DNA of 9,334 nt, taken from assembly GCA_029573925.1 (NCBI GenBank), contig JAKQBV010000390.1, forward strand, positions 1 to 9,334. Reading direction: 5' to 3'. This stretch comes from a bacterium. Its GTDB lineage: Bacteria > UBP15 > UBA6099. The notes under the pieces are model-generated. The model saw only the letters and a program-made list of their open reading frames with translations. It was not told the origin of the DNA and did not search any database. This document shows, in pieces, positions 1 through 5,703 of this stretch; the stretch's first letter is position 1; each line of letters starts with the position of its first letter. Position numbers and translations under genes: made by a program.

Positions 1-315
1 GGCGAATTAAACAAAAAGTCAGCCACATTCGCCCCCTTGTATTGCGAACCTTTCGAGAGCACGTGGGTGTTCGTCGCCCGCTCCGGAGTTCCATCCCCGG
101 TGTCTCTGAAACTGCGGGACATAATGACGACGGCGCACCGAAACCCGGAATTCAACGGCTTCAAATTCGCGTTCGCAATGATAGACGGCAACTTCACCGC
201 GCTCGACGAAAGGGCCAAGAAGCTGAACGAGACAACATACGAGTTGGTCAGGAAGAACGGCTGGCTCAAGGAAGAGGAAGCGTTCATCAAGAAACACATG
301 CCATGCGCGAAGTGA
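1..315 (+). CDS. 3' end of an unidentified gene (partial)
   Basis: The frame is open from the first base of the window to the TGA at 313-315, so this is the C-terminal part (104 residues) of a protein that begins upstream. A TTG at 37 is the first possible start inside the window, but it has no ribosome binding site and the reading continues before it. The protein is soluble-looking, with a hydrophobic stretch around STWVFVARSGVP and a lysine- and glutamate-rich helical tail (KKLNETTYELVRKNGWLKEEE). The order of a W/F-V-F-x-A-R-x-G-V-P strand, a helix, and then a DGN/DxD-like turn loosely recalls the C-terminal lobe of PhnD-type periplasmic binding proteins of phosphonate/phosphate ABC transporters. 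That resemblance is weak and the function should be treated as unknown. Codon use matches the neighbouring genes. Confidence 0.7.
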   Translation, partial: GELNKKSATFAPLYCEPFESTWVFVARSGVPSPVSLKLRDIMTTAHRNPEFNGFKFAFAMIDGNFTALDERAKKLNETTYELVRKNGWLKEEEAFIKKHMPCAK

Positions 316-385
316 TGAATCGGTTCGGCAATCCGTCAGCCGCCGGTTCTTATTTTGTTGGTGAGAAATTTCGGATGATTTTTTA

Positions 386-426
386 GCCCGGATTCGCCGA
401 TAGGGCCAGCGAACCGGGGCGATTTT
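386..426 (+). terminator. Candidate hairpin terminator for the upstream + gene
   Basis: The arms CCCGGATTCGC (387-397) and GCGAACCGGG (409-418) pair over 10 bp with one bulged A and an 11-base loop. A short GATTTTC tract follows. The T tract is short, so the site could also be a structural element of an intergenic repeat rather than a terminator. The rest of the 316-672 gap holds no gene I can support. Confidence 0.35.
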
Positions 427-432
427 CATAGC

Positions 433-467
433 GGCGTACTCACGCACAAAGCAAGTTTGTGAGCGCC
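433..467. repeat. Bulged inverted repeat in intergenic DNA
   Basis: GGCG-ta-CTCAC (433-443) pairs with GTGAGCGCC (459-467) over 9 bp with a two-base bulge. Inside the loop, CACAAA (445-450) and TTTGTG (456-461) form a competing 6-bp hairpin. No coding region overlaps that I believe in. With the hairpin at 386-420 this makes a compact, structured non-coding stretch. Confidence 0.45.
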
Positions 468-557
468 ACCCATTTATATTGTTCATGAACCGTATGTTCT
501 ATTCACTTCAAAAATGCGTCTTGCGCCTCGCATTTCATCCGCTCTGAACAATCGCTA

Positions 558-580
558 CCGAATCCAAATGACGGATTCGG
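558..580. repeat. 8-bp perfect inverted repeat
   Basis: CCGAATCC (558-565) and GGATTCGG (573-580) are exact inverted copies around a 7-base loop. It lies between the upstream + gene and the terminator of the SWIB gene. It has no T tract on either side, so it is not a convincing terminator by itself. Confidence 0.4.
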
Positions 581-593
581 GTTTAGAGAAATT

Positions 594-624
594 AAAAAGG
601 GGACGTTTCGCGAGAAACGCCCCC
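594..624 (-). terminator. Rho-independent terminator of the SWIB gene
   Basis: On the - strand, GGGGCGTTTC, a TCGC loop and GAAACG-T-CCCC form a 10-bp stem with one bulged base (599-623). A run of five Ts (594-598) follows, then more AT-rich sequence. It starts about 50 bases after the SWIB stop codon, which is the expected place for its terminator. Confidence 0.85.
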
Positions 625-672
625 TCCTCTTTTCTCCGTTATTTATTCAAGTCGACGCGTTGATTCGGCGCA

Positions 673-1044
673 TCAGGAAGCGTGCGCTTTGATGTATTTG
701 CCCAGCTCGAACATGCTGGCCTGTTTCTTTCCGCCGAAGAACGCTTTGAGCTTGTCGTCAGCGTTGATCATTCTTTTGTTCTTCGGGTCCTGAAGGTTGT
801 TCTTCTTGATGTACTCCCAGAGTTTCTTGGTGATCTGGGTGCGGGGCAGGGGTTTTGTGCCCACGAGGGCGCCGAGGATGGCGTCCGGCTGCACGGGTTT
901 CATGAATTCCGGATTCGGAGCCCTTTTGACTTTCTTCACGACTTTTTTAACGACTTTCTTCGGCGCCGCTTTTTTGGCAACCTTTTTCACGACTTTCTTT
1001 GCTGCCGCTTTTTTGGCAACCTTCTTCACAACTTTCTTCGCCAT
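673..1044 (-). CDS. SWIB-domain protein with histone H1-like basic tail
   Basis: This is a 123-residue, strongly basic, probably DNA-binding or nucleoid-associated protein. Residues 3-41 are three consecutive 13-residue repeats of the type KKVVKKVAKKAA(A/P), the third diverged. They resemble the lysine/alanine tails of histone H1 and of bacterial Hc1-like proteins. Residues 43-121 match the SWIB/MDM2 fold: the PLPRTQITKKLWEYIKKNN segment, then LQDPKNKR and a DDKLKAFFG segment. SWIB domains in eukaryotes belong to SWI/SNF remodelling complexes. Bacterial copies are known, notably in chlamydiae, where a role in DNA compaction has been proposed. The start is secure: AAGGAGG lies 5 bases upstream of the ATG, under a near-consensus promoter, and a terminator follows the gene. 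It is monocistronic and divergent from the FliG-like gene. The family call is solid; a nucleoid role is inference. Confidence 0.92.
   Translation of the reverse strand: MAKKVVKKVAKKAAAKKVVKKVAKKAAPKKVVKKVVKKVKRAPNPEFMKPVQPDAILGALVGTKPLPRTQITKKLWEYIKKNNLQDPKNKRMINADDKLKAFFGGKKQASMFELGKYIKAHAS
922..1038 (-). repeat. Three 39-bp in-frame tandem repeats
   Basis: These encode the three 13-residue KKVVKKVAKKAAx units of the SWIB protein tail. The first two units are nearly identical in DNA, for example in the shared GCCGCTTTTTTGGCAACC block on the + strand. The third has diverged at its end to VVKKVKR. Repeats of this kind can expand or contract by slippage, so tail length may vary between strains. 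Confidence 0.8.
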
Positions 1045-1077
1045 ACACGCCTCCTTGAAAAAGTTTTGTTGAGTGCG

Positions 1078-1106
1078 ATTGTATCATTGTGAAAATGGGG
1101 TGTCAA
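1078..1106 (-). promoter_or_regulatory. Sigma70 promoter of the SWIB gene
   Basis: On the - strand, a perfect -35 TTGACA (1106-1101), a 17-base spacer and a -10 TACAAT (1083-1078, five of six consensus bases) lie just upstream of the AAGGAGG and ATG. The expected leader is about 25 bases. The near-consensus match suggests high constitutive expression, fitting an abundant nucleoid protein. Confidence 0.88.
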
Positions 1107-1122
1107 TAGAGGGTGGAATATA

Positions 1123-1157
1123 TTTCATAGGGAAAACGCCATGTTTTCCCTATGAAA
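1123..1157. promoter_or_regulatory. Perfect 15-bp inverted repeat, candidate operator
   Basis: TTTCATAGGGAAAAC (1123-1137) is followed by the 5-base spacer GCCAT and its exact reverse complement (1143-1157). It lies in the divergent spacer between the SWIB and FliG-like genes, 16 bases upstream of the SWIB -35 box. This fits an operator for a dimeric regulator. As RNA it would form a strong hairpin, but there is no proper T tract downstream on either strand, so an operator is slightly more likely than a terminator. Confidence 0.55.
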
Positions 1158-1223
1158 AAGATCGCGCGGACGCGGGGCTGGCGCGCAAGGGCTTGAAAGG
1201 TGTAAAATATGTCCATCGGGAAG

Positions 1224-1239
1224 GCCCGCCGAGGCGGGC
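1224..1239 (+). promoter_or_regulatory. GC-rich hairpin before a ribosome binding site
   Basis: GCCCGCC-GA-GGCGGGC is a perfect 7-bp inverted repeat that could fold as a 6-bp stem with a CGAG tetraloop. It ends 4 bases before the GGGAGG Shine-Dalgarno (1244-1249) of the FliG-like gene. In the mRNA it would be a stable 5' structure that could affect translation or message stability. Confidence 0.45.
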
Positions 1240-1254
1240 GCGCGGGAGGCGCGG

Positions 1255-1536
1255 ATGAGCGATTTCTTTCAGTTTCTCTCTGTGTATGACGACGCTCAGG
1301 TTGCGGACATATTGAGCGAGGAATCAGCGGATGTCGCCGTAGCCGCTCTGGGAAGTCTTCCTCCGGACAGAGCCGCCGCCATTCTCAGGCGACTGCCGAA
1401 AAAGGATTCGGCGGAAGTGTCTCTGAAACTAGCCCGCGCGGAAAGCGTAGACCAATCCGTCATGGCCGCTATGGAGCGCGCCCTGCGAAAGAAGTTCTTC
1501 AGCGTTATCTCCGGCGCGCCCAAAGCGGTAGAATAG
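1255..1536 (+). CDS. Small protein resembling the FliG middle domain
   Basis: This 93-residue protein has no signal peptide or membrane segment. Residues about 13-82 (AQVADILSEESADVAVAALG, then SLPPDRAAAILRRLP, ending in MERALRKKF) follow the helix pattern of the FliG middle domain. That domain typically reads HPQTIALILSYL, DPEKAAEVLSLLP, and ends in a VLE(K/R)KL helix. In FliG the domain sits in the flagellar switch and contacts FliM. Here the N-terminal domain and the C-terminal torque domain are absent, and the protein stops shortly after the middle domain. The MgtE N-terminal domain has a related superhelical fold and is an alternative. GGGAGG lies 5 bases before the ATG. An upstream TAAAAT (1203-1208) could be a -10, but no good -35 is visible. 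The function is unknown: it may be a remnant of fliG or a domain with a new role. Confidence 0.75.
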   Translation: MSDFFQFLSVYDDAQVADILSEESADVAVAALGSLPPDRAAAILRRLPKKDSAEVSLKLARAESVDQSVMAAMERALRKKFFSVISGAPKAVE

Positions 1537-1606
1537 ACGGCCGCGCGATGAAACAACTCCGTTTCTTTCTCTCTGGAATTTCTTCGGATTGCTCTAGTAA
1601 AACGAA

Positions 1607-2071
1607 CTATCTTCCGAATGTCCCCATTAGTTGTGTTTCCGCGATGCACAGTTTTTTGACGACCGCCCAGATATTTTCGATGCTTGCGGCAGGCGGAAGC
1701 CCGGACGGTTCTGACAGCGCGAATAGATTGAAGAAGTATCTGTGAACGGGGCCGGGAGGAGGGCAAGGCCCGCCGTATCCCGTCGTCCCATAGCTCGTCA
1801 ATCCCTGCGCCGCTTTAATCGAAGCGACCCTAGCTCCTCTGTCCACATTCTCCGGCAGCGACATAGTTTCCGGGCTTATCCCGTAGATCGTCCAGTGCGT
1901 CCATGTCCCCATCGGAGCGTCGGGGTCGTCCATTATCAGCGCAAGCTCGACAGTCCCGCTTGGGGGCGCGCTCCAACGCAATTCAGGAGATACATCAACG
2001 CCCTTGCAAGTGTGCCTGTCGGGGATGCGCTGATTTTCACTGAATGCGGGGCTGCTCAGTGTCCAACTCAT
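1607..2071 (-). CDS. YbhB/YbcL family PEBP (Raf kinase inhibitor-like)
   Basis: This is a complete 154-residue member of the phosphatidylethanolamine-binding protein superfamily, the usual length for bacterial YbhB/YbcL proteins. Diagnostic motifs are present in order: the N-terminal SPAFSENQRIP...TCKG...SPEL opening (7-31), DDPDAP (48-53) and HWTIYGI (59-65) forming the ligand pocket, and YGGPCPPPGPVHRYFF (99-114). There is no signal peptide, so the protein should be cytoplasmic. The bacterial family has no firmly established substrate; the eukaryotic relatives bind phospholipids and kinases. The ATG is preceded by a purine-rich GGGGAAAGAGGGAG stretch, but the spacing is poor. The gene is convergent with the FliG-like gene, 70 bases from its end, with no clear terminator between them. 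Confidence 0.93.
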   Translation of the reverse strand: MSWTLSSPAFSENQRIPDRHTCKGVDVSPELRWSAPPSGTVELALIMDDPDAPMGTWTHWTIYGISPETMSLPENVDRGARVASIKAAQGLTSYGTTGYGGPCPPPGPVHRYFFNLFALSEPSGLPPAASIENIWAVVKKLCIAETQLMGTFGR

Positions 2072-2196
2072 GCTCCCTCTTTCCCCGGCGGCCGCGCGGG
2101 CTTTATGCCGCCTTCACTGTGTCGGCGATTTCGCCGCTCCGCGACGGATCTGGAGAACGTTGTCGGCGGAGTCGCTTCCAATCCCGCGTCTGACAT
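2068..2196 (-). CDS. Possible 42-codon leader ORF before the PEBP gene
   Basis: On the - strand an ATG at 2196 opens 42 codons (start MSDAGLEATPPTTF). They end in a TGA that overlaps the PEBP ATG as ATGA. The overlap would allow translational coupling and could make up for the poorly spaced ribosome site of the PEBP gene. Against it, its own AGGAG abuts the ATG with no spacer, the composition is low-complexity and arginine-rich, and I recognise no family. It is listed as a candidate only. Confidence 0.2.
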   Translation of the reverse strand: MSDAGLEATPPTTFSRSVAERRNRRHSEGGIKPARPPGKEGA

Positions 2197-2278
2197 CTCC
2201 TGTGGCTCGGCGCCCGGCCTTGACCGCCGCCCACAACCCGCGCGTCTCCCGCGCTTTTTTCAAGTTTCGATTGCGCTT

Positions 2279-2306
2279 ATTCTATCATTTCAAAGAGCGC
2301 ATTCAA
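2279..2306 (-). promoter_or_regulatory. Candidate promoter for the PEBP gene
   Basis: On the - strand, TTGAAT (2306-2301), a 16-base spacer and TAGAAT (2284-2279) form a reasonable sigma70 promoter. It would give a leader of about 200 bases before the PEBP start. That leader holds the possible 42-codon ORF and no other feature I can support. Confidence 0.5.
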
Positions 2307-2313
2307 CGGTTTG

Positions 2314-2339
2314 AAAAAAAAATCCGAAGACGACCTTGG
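2314..2339 (-). terminator. Candidate terminator downstream of tRNA-Pro
   Basis: On the - strand, CCAAG and CTT(C)GG form a short stem with one bulge, followed by A and nine consecutive Ts (2322-2314). It lies about 70 bases after the tRNA 3' end and just before the PEBP promoter, so it would separate the two units. The T run is convincing; the stem is weak. Confidence 0.4.
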
Positions 2340-2410
2340 GAAATCGAAGAAAAGTATTTTAATAGTAATTCATGGGGCGCGTAAATTTTGAGTCATTGTC
2401 TTTCTTGATA

Positions 2411-2486
2411 TCGGAGTGAGAGGATTCGAACCTCCGGCCTCTGCGTCCCGAACGCAGCGCTCTAAGCCATGCTGAGCTACACTCCG
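2411..2486 (-). tRNA. tRNA-Pro, anticodon CGG
   Basis: The - strand folds as a complete 76-base cloverleaf. The acceptor CGGAGTG (2486-2480) pairs with CACTCCG (2418-2412), and the discriminator base is A. The D arm is GCTC/GAGC. The anticodon stem CTGCG/CGCAG has the loop TTCGGGA, giving anticodon CGG that reads the CCG proline codon. The T arm GAGGTTCGAATCCTC is canonical. The 3' CCA is not encoded (the next bases are TAT), so a CCA-adding enzyme must supply it. It has its own promoter and stands divergent from the acyltransferase operon. Confidence 0.97.
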
Positions 2487-2497
2487 TCAACGGATAA

Positions 2498-2526
2498 TTT
2501 ATAATATTTTCGTGGCTGGTTGTAAA
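2498..2526 (-). promoter_or_regulatory. Promoter of tRNA-Pro
   Basis: On the - strand, TTTACA (2526-2521) and TATAAA (2503-2498) each match five of six consensus bases. The spacer is the ideal 17 bases. Transcription would start about five bases before the mature tRNA 5' end. Confidence 0.78.
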
Positions 2527-2595
2527 GCGCCTCGCGGAATTACCGCAATCGCTCTTATGCCGCAATCGGCGCGAACGGTTCCCGGCGCTTTTGGT

Positions 2596-2625
2596 TTGAA
2601 ATAGGGCGGGAAAAAGCGCTAAAGT
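2596..2625 (+). promoter_or_regulatory. Candidate promoter of the acyltransferase operon
   Basis: TTGAAA (2596-2601), an 18-base spacer and TAAAGT (2620-2625) form a moderate sigma70 promoter about 55 bases before the first gene. The inverted repeat GCGCTTTT (2585-2592) / AAAAGCGC (2612-2619) brackets the -35 box and touches the -10. It could be a regulator site, though it may be chance. Confidence 0.45.
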
Positions 2626-2679
2626 GAGCTAGTCGAATCGGCGAGTCCGGAAACGGGCGGGGCGGGCGGTTCTTTTTTT

Positions 2680-3621
2680 ATGAAGCTTACGCATATGTTT
2701 ATATGGTTAGTATCGGCGCTGTTGAGAGTTTTGCCTTCGCGGGCGCAGGAGTCGCTTGCGAATTTCCTCGGCTCTCTTTTCGTTAGGCTTTATCCTCGAA
2801 GCATGAAGCTGATGCTGAGCAACCTGCGGCGCGCTTTCAGGGATGAGTATCCCGAAGATGAATTGAGGGAAATAGCAAAACGCTCAATCCAGAACCTCAT
2901 TAAAAGCATGTTCGAGTTCATGCGGTTCCCGGTTTACGACGAAAAAACTCTCGAACGGATGGTCTCCATAGAGGGGATTGAGCATCTTGCCGCCGCGCTG
3001 AAGGCGGGCAAAGGCGCGGTTGTTATTTCGTCGCATTACGGAAACTGGGAACTTCTGGCGTGGAAACTTGCCGTCTGCGGCTATCCTCTGACCGCGGTGG
3101 GCCGCGAGCAGGAGGATAGCGTAATCAACGACATGATTGTGAAGCTGCGAACAAGCAAGGGCACGAAACACATACCGCGCGGCGTCCCGATGTTTCAACA
3201 TATAACGGAACTGCTGGCGGCAAATCAGTGCGTCGGGCTGGTCTCTGACCAGAACGCCGGAACAAGGGGGATATTCGTGGACTTCTTCGGCTCGAAGGTC
3301 TCCGCCTTCAAAGGGCCGGGGCTGTTCGCCGTCCGGTGCGGTTGCCCGGTTATCCCTCTTTTTATTGTCAGGGAAGGTTACGAGAAGCATCACGCGGTGA
3401 TTCTCCCAGAGGTGGTTATCAAAAAAACGGGAGATGCGGGCAAGGATATTGCCGCTTACTGTCAGGGGTACACATCGGCGATAGAGGAATTCGTGCGGAG
3501 GCATCCCGACCACTGGTTCTGGATACATAAAAGATGGAAGACGCGCCCTCCGGGGGAAGAGGAAGAGGAACCCGAAGGAATAAATAATGGCATGATATCA
3601 AACAGGGAGATTGATGAATGA
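2680..3621 (+). CDS. LpxL/HtrB-type lipid A (Kdo2-lipid) acyltransferase
   Basis: This 313-residue protein has the usual length and architecture of lysophospholipid acyltransferase-fold lipid A late acyltransferases. These transfer a fatty acyl chain onto the lipid A precursor at the inner membrane's cytoplasmic face. An N-terminal hydrophobic segment (about 6-19) anchors it. The catalytic HX4E motif is H119-YGNW-E124, the SDQNAG...FVDFFG block spans 189-204, and the C-terminal HPDHWFWIHKRWKTRP signature is at 275-290. An acidic tail (EEEEE, 293-297) follows and is not typical. The Shine-Dalgarno is weak (GGGCGG-rich). The stop codon overlaps the start of the next gene as ATGA, so the two are probably co-translated. 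Family assignment is strong. The exact acceptor (lipid A or another glycolipid) cannot be told from sequence, and the link to the next gene leaves room for a role in another envelope glycan. Confidence 0.92.
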   Translation: MKLTHMFIWLVSALLRVLPSRAQESLANFLGSLFVRLYPRSMKLMLSNLRRAFRDEYPEDELREIAKRSIQNLIKSMFEFMRFPVYDEKTLERMVSIEGIEHLAAALKAGKGAVVISSHYGNWELLAWKLAVCGYPLTAVGREQEDSVINDMIVKLRTSKGTKHIPRGVPMFQHITELLAANQCVGLVSDQNAGTRGIFVDFFGSKVSAFKGPGLFAVRCGCPVIPLFIVREGYEKHHAVILPEVVIKKTGDAGKDIAAYCQGYTSAIEEFVRRHPDHWFWIHKRWKTRPPGEEEEEPEGINNGMISNREIDE

Positions 3622-5687
3622 AATCTAAAAAAGCAAAGACGATAGTTATTGTCGTGGCGGCGGCCGCGTTGGCGCTTGTGGTTGTCGTGAAAGTGGTTAT
3701 AGACGTCAAATTCGGAGTGAAGGCGGATAAATGGAAGCCGAAGGAAGGCGCTCCGGCGTGGTCGAGTTCCGCGCCCGTTCCGGACATCCAGCGGACGACT
3801 CCCGAGGACTCTACTTTCGAGGAACGGAAGGCGAAGACTCTGGCGGTTGCGGCGAATCCGGAGGCGAATTCTCTGTTGGAATCGTTGCTTGCTGTCCGCG
3901 CCGGTCTGCTGGAAAAAATTCCGGACGAGATAGTGGAGGAGAGCGCAAAGATTCTAGACACCCGGGACGACTGCGCGGATTTCACCATGATCCGGGTAGT
4001 TCGCGCGCTGTATGAGCATTCGGCGTCGCCCGTTCTGACTCCGGAGCAATACGCGCGGCTTAAGGGCGCGGTACTGAACTTCAAATACTGGGTGGACGAG
4101 CCGGGACCGGACAAGATGATTTCTTGGACGGAAAACCACCAGATTCTTTTTCATTCGAGCGAATATCTGATGGGGCAGATGTTTCCAGACGAGACGTTTA
4201 ACAACAACAAGCGTTCCGGGCGCGAACACATGAAGCACGCTGAGCCTTACATCAAAAAGTGGATAGACAGGCGCGCCCGCTGGGGCTTCAGCGAGTGGGA
4301 CTCGAATGTTTACATGGCTGAGAACCTTCCGGCGATTCTGGCGCTGGCGGACTACTCGCTTGACCCGGAGATGTCGCGGCTCGCGGCGATGGCCTACGAC
4401 CTAGCGCTGTTTGACATCGGCTCGGACCTTTTTAGGGGGATGTACGCCGGTTCGCACGGCAGGACGTACACGAAAAAGATTGTGAGCGGCAGGAATGATT
4501 CCGTCAATGGAGTGGTTTATCAGGTGTGGGGATACGGTTATCCGTCGCCGGGGATGTGTTCTACGTCGCTTGCGATGAGCAGAAGCTACAGGCCGCCGCA
4601 GGCGATTGTGAATGCGGGCCGCGCTCTTCAGGAGGAATATCTGACTCGCGAACGTCACGGCATCCGACTTCAGGATTTGGCGATGCACGGCTTGGACCCG
4701 AAGAATCCCGACGACCTTGTTTTCCTGTGGGGAATGAGCGCGTTCACGCAACATCAGGTGGTCGCGCACACGCTCGCCGCGTTCCACAAGTGGGACCTCT
4801 GGAAACACCCGTTTGTGGACTCGGCCCCGAAGGAGATAAAGCTGATACCGGCGAACGGTTTGACAGCGTTCATAACCAGATTCCTGACTATTGAGTCCGA
4901 CAGGGCGCTGCTATCTGAAGTGAACAAGATAGGATACCGGACGCCGGACTATTTTCTCGGTTCAGCGTTGGATTACATGCCCGGATACATCGGGAATCAG
5001 CATCATATCTGGCAGGCGATGTTAAGCCCGGACGCGGTGGTGTTCACGTCGCATCCCGGCTCGCCGGTGGACGATGGCGACCGAACGCCCACATACTGGG
5101 GGCACAACAGGCTCCCGCGCGTCGCGCAGTATAAAAACGTGCTCGTTGCCGTGTACAACCTGAAAAACTCCACAGTGCTTGGACAGCGCAACTTCCACGA
5201 TTACACTCACGCGTTTTTCCCCAAATGGGCGTTCGACATTGTGGAGACCGAGGGGAACTGGACGTTCGGCAAAAAGGGAGACGGATATATCGCGCTGTAT
5301 TCGAACGTCCCGACGTTCTGGGCGGAAGAGGGAAGGGACGCCGGAGTGGAGCTTGTCGCGCCCGGACGCCGCGCGATATGGATATGCCAGTTGGGCCGCC
5401 GCGCCACAGACGGCTCGTTCGACAGGTTCAAGGCTTCCATCCTCGGCGCGGATTTGAAGACGAATGGTTTGAGCGTCAAGTACGACGCTCCGGGCGTCGG
5501 AAAAATCAGCTTCGGTTGGAAAGGCGATTTCACCGTGAACGGCAATCAGGAGCCGATGCGCGGTTTCAAAAGGTTCGACAATCCCTTTTGTCAGGCGGAT
5601 TTCAACAAGAGCGAGTTTGCGATATCGGCAGGAGGAAGCAAACTGACGCTGGACTTCGCGAAAGCTTTGCGGCAGATTGAAGATTGA
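3618..5687 (+). CDS. Membrane-anchored toroid/heparinase-like protein, unknown function
   Basis: This 689-residue protein has a short basic N-terminus (KSKKAK) and one hydrophobic helix (about 8-28). It looks like a signal anchor that puts the rest in the periplasm. Residues 65-430 are helix-rich, with motifs typical of (alpha/alpha) toroids: WTENHQ (170-175), SEYLMGQ (181-187), a RWGFSEWDSNVYMAENLPA block (221-239) and SHGRTY (279-284). Residues about 440-685 look beta-rich and begin with GNQHHIWQA (459-467), then TPTYWGHNRLPRVAQYKNVL (490-509). A helical toroid followed by a beta sandwich, with conserved Asn/His/Tyr/Trp/Arg, is the plan of polysaccharide lyases and heparinase II/III-like proteins. 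N173-H174 and a later Tyr or His would be candidate catalytic residues. I do not recognise a named family, so lyase activity is inference. Its ATG overlaps the acyltransferase stop (ATGA), pointing to a shared envelope task. Confidence 0.85.
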   Translation: MKSKKAKTIVIVVAAAALALVVVVKVVIDVKFGVKADKWKPKEGAPAWSSSAPVPDIQRTTPEDSTFEERKAKTLAVAANPEANSLLESLLAVRAGLLEKIPDEIVEESAKILDTRDDCADFTMIRVVRALYEHSASPVLTPEQYARLKGAVLNFKYWVDEPGPDKMISWTENHQILFHSSEYLMGQMFPDETFNNNKRSGREHMKHAEPYIKKWIDRRARWGFSEWDSNVYMAENLPAILALADYSLDPEMSRLAAMAYDLALFDIGSDLFRGMYAGSHGRTYTKKIVSGRNDSVNGVVYQVWGYGYPSPGMCSTSLAMSRSYRPPQAIVNAGRALQEEYLTRERHGIRLQDLAMHGLDPKNPDDLVFLWGMSAFTQHQVVAHTLAAFHKWDLWKHPFVDSAPKEIKLIPANGLTAFITRFLTIESDRALLSEVNKIGYRTPDYFLGSALDYMPGYIGNQHHIWQAMLSPDAVVFTSHPGSPVDDGDRTPTYWGHNRLPRVAQYKNVLVAVYNLKNSTVLGQRNFHDYTHAFFPKWAFDIVETEGNWTFGKKGDGYIALYSNVPTFWAEEGRDAGVELVAPGRRAIWICQLGRRATDGSFDRFKASILGADLKTNGLSVKYDAPGVGKISFGWKGDFTVNGNQEPMRGFKRFDNPFCQADFNKSEFAISAGGSKLTLDFAKALRQIED

Positions 5688-5691
5688 CGCC

Positions 5692-5696
5692 GGGAG
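5692..5696 (+). promoter_or_regulatory. Ribosome binding site choosing the ATG at 5704
   Basis: GGGAG lies 7 bases before the ATG at 5704. The longer in-frame alternative would begin at a TTG (5677) inside the preceding gene and has no Shine-Dalgarno, so the ATG is preferred. Confidence 0.65.
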
Positions 5697-5703
5697 TCGC
5701 GAC

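Noticed and set aside
19..486. 155-residue reading frame on the - strand
   Set aside because: It is antisense to the C-terminal part of the upstream + gene and then runs through the hairpin-rich spacer. There is no recognisable domain and no good ribosome site.
922..1038. Regularly spaced repeats as a possible CRISPR array
   Set aside because: The three 39-bp units are contiguous, in frame and encode a basic protein tail. There are no spacers.
1073..1258. 61-residue + frame ending in ATGA overlap with the FliG-like gene
   Set aside because: It starts at a GTG inside the SWIB promoter region, spans the 15-bp palindrome, has no ribosome site, and its composition is typical of chance translation of GC-rich DNA.
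1548..1745. 65-residue + frame after the FliG-like gene
   Set aside because: Most of it is antisense to the conserved end of the PEBP gene, and it resembles nothing.
1742..2384. Overlapping + frames of 190 and 104 residues
   Set aside because: They are antisense to the PEBP gene and its leader, arginine- and proline-rich, without ribosome sites or domains.
5677..5703. TTG start giving a 235-residue glycosylase
   Set aside because: It overlaps the preceding gene, lacks a ribosome site, and the ATG at 5704 has GGGAG at the right distance.
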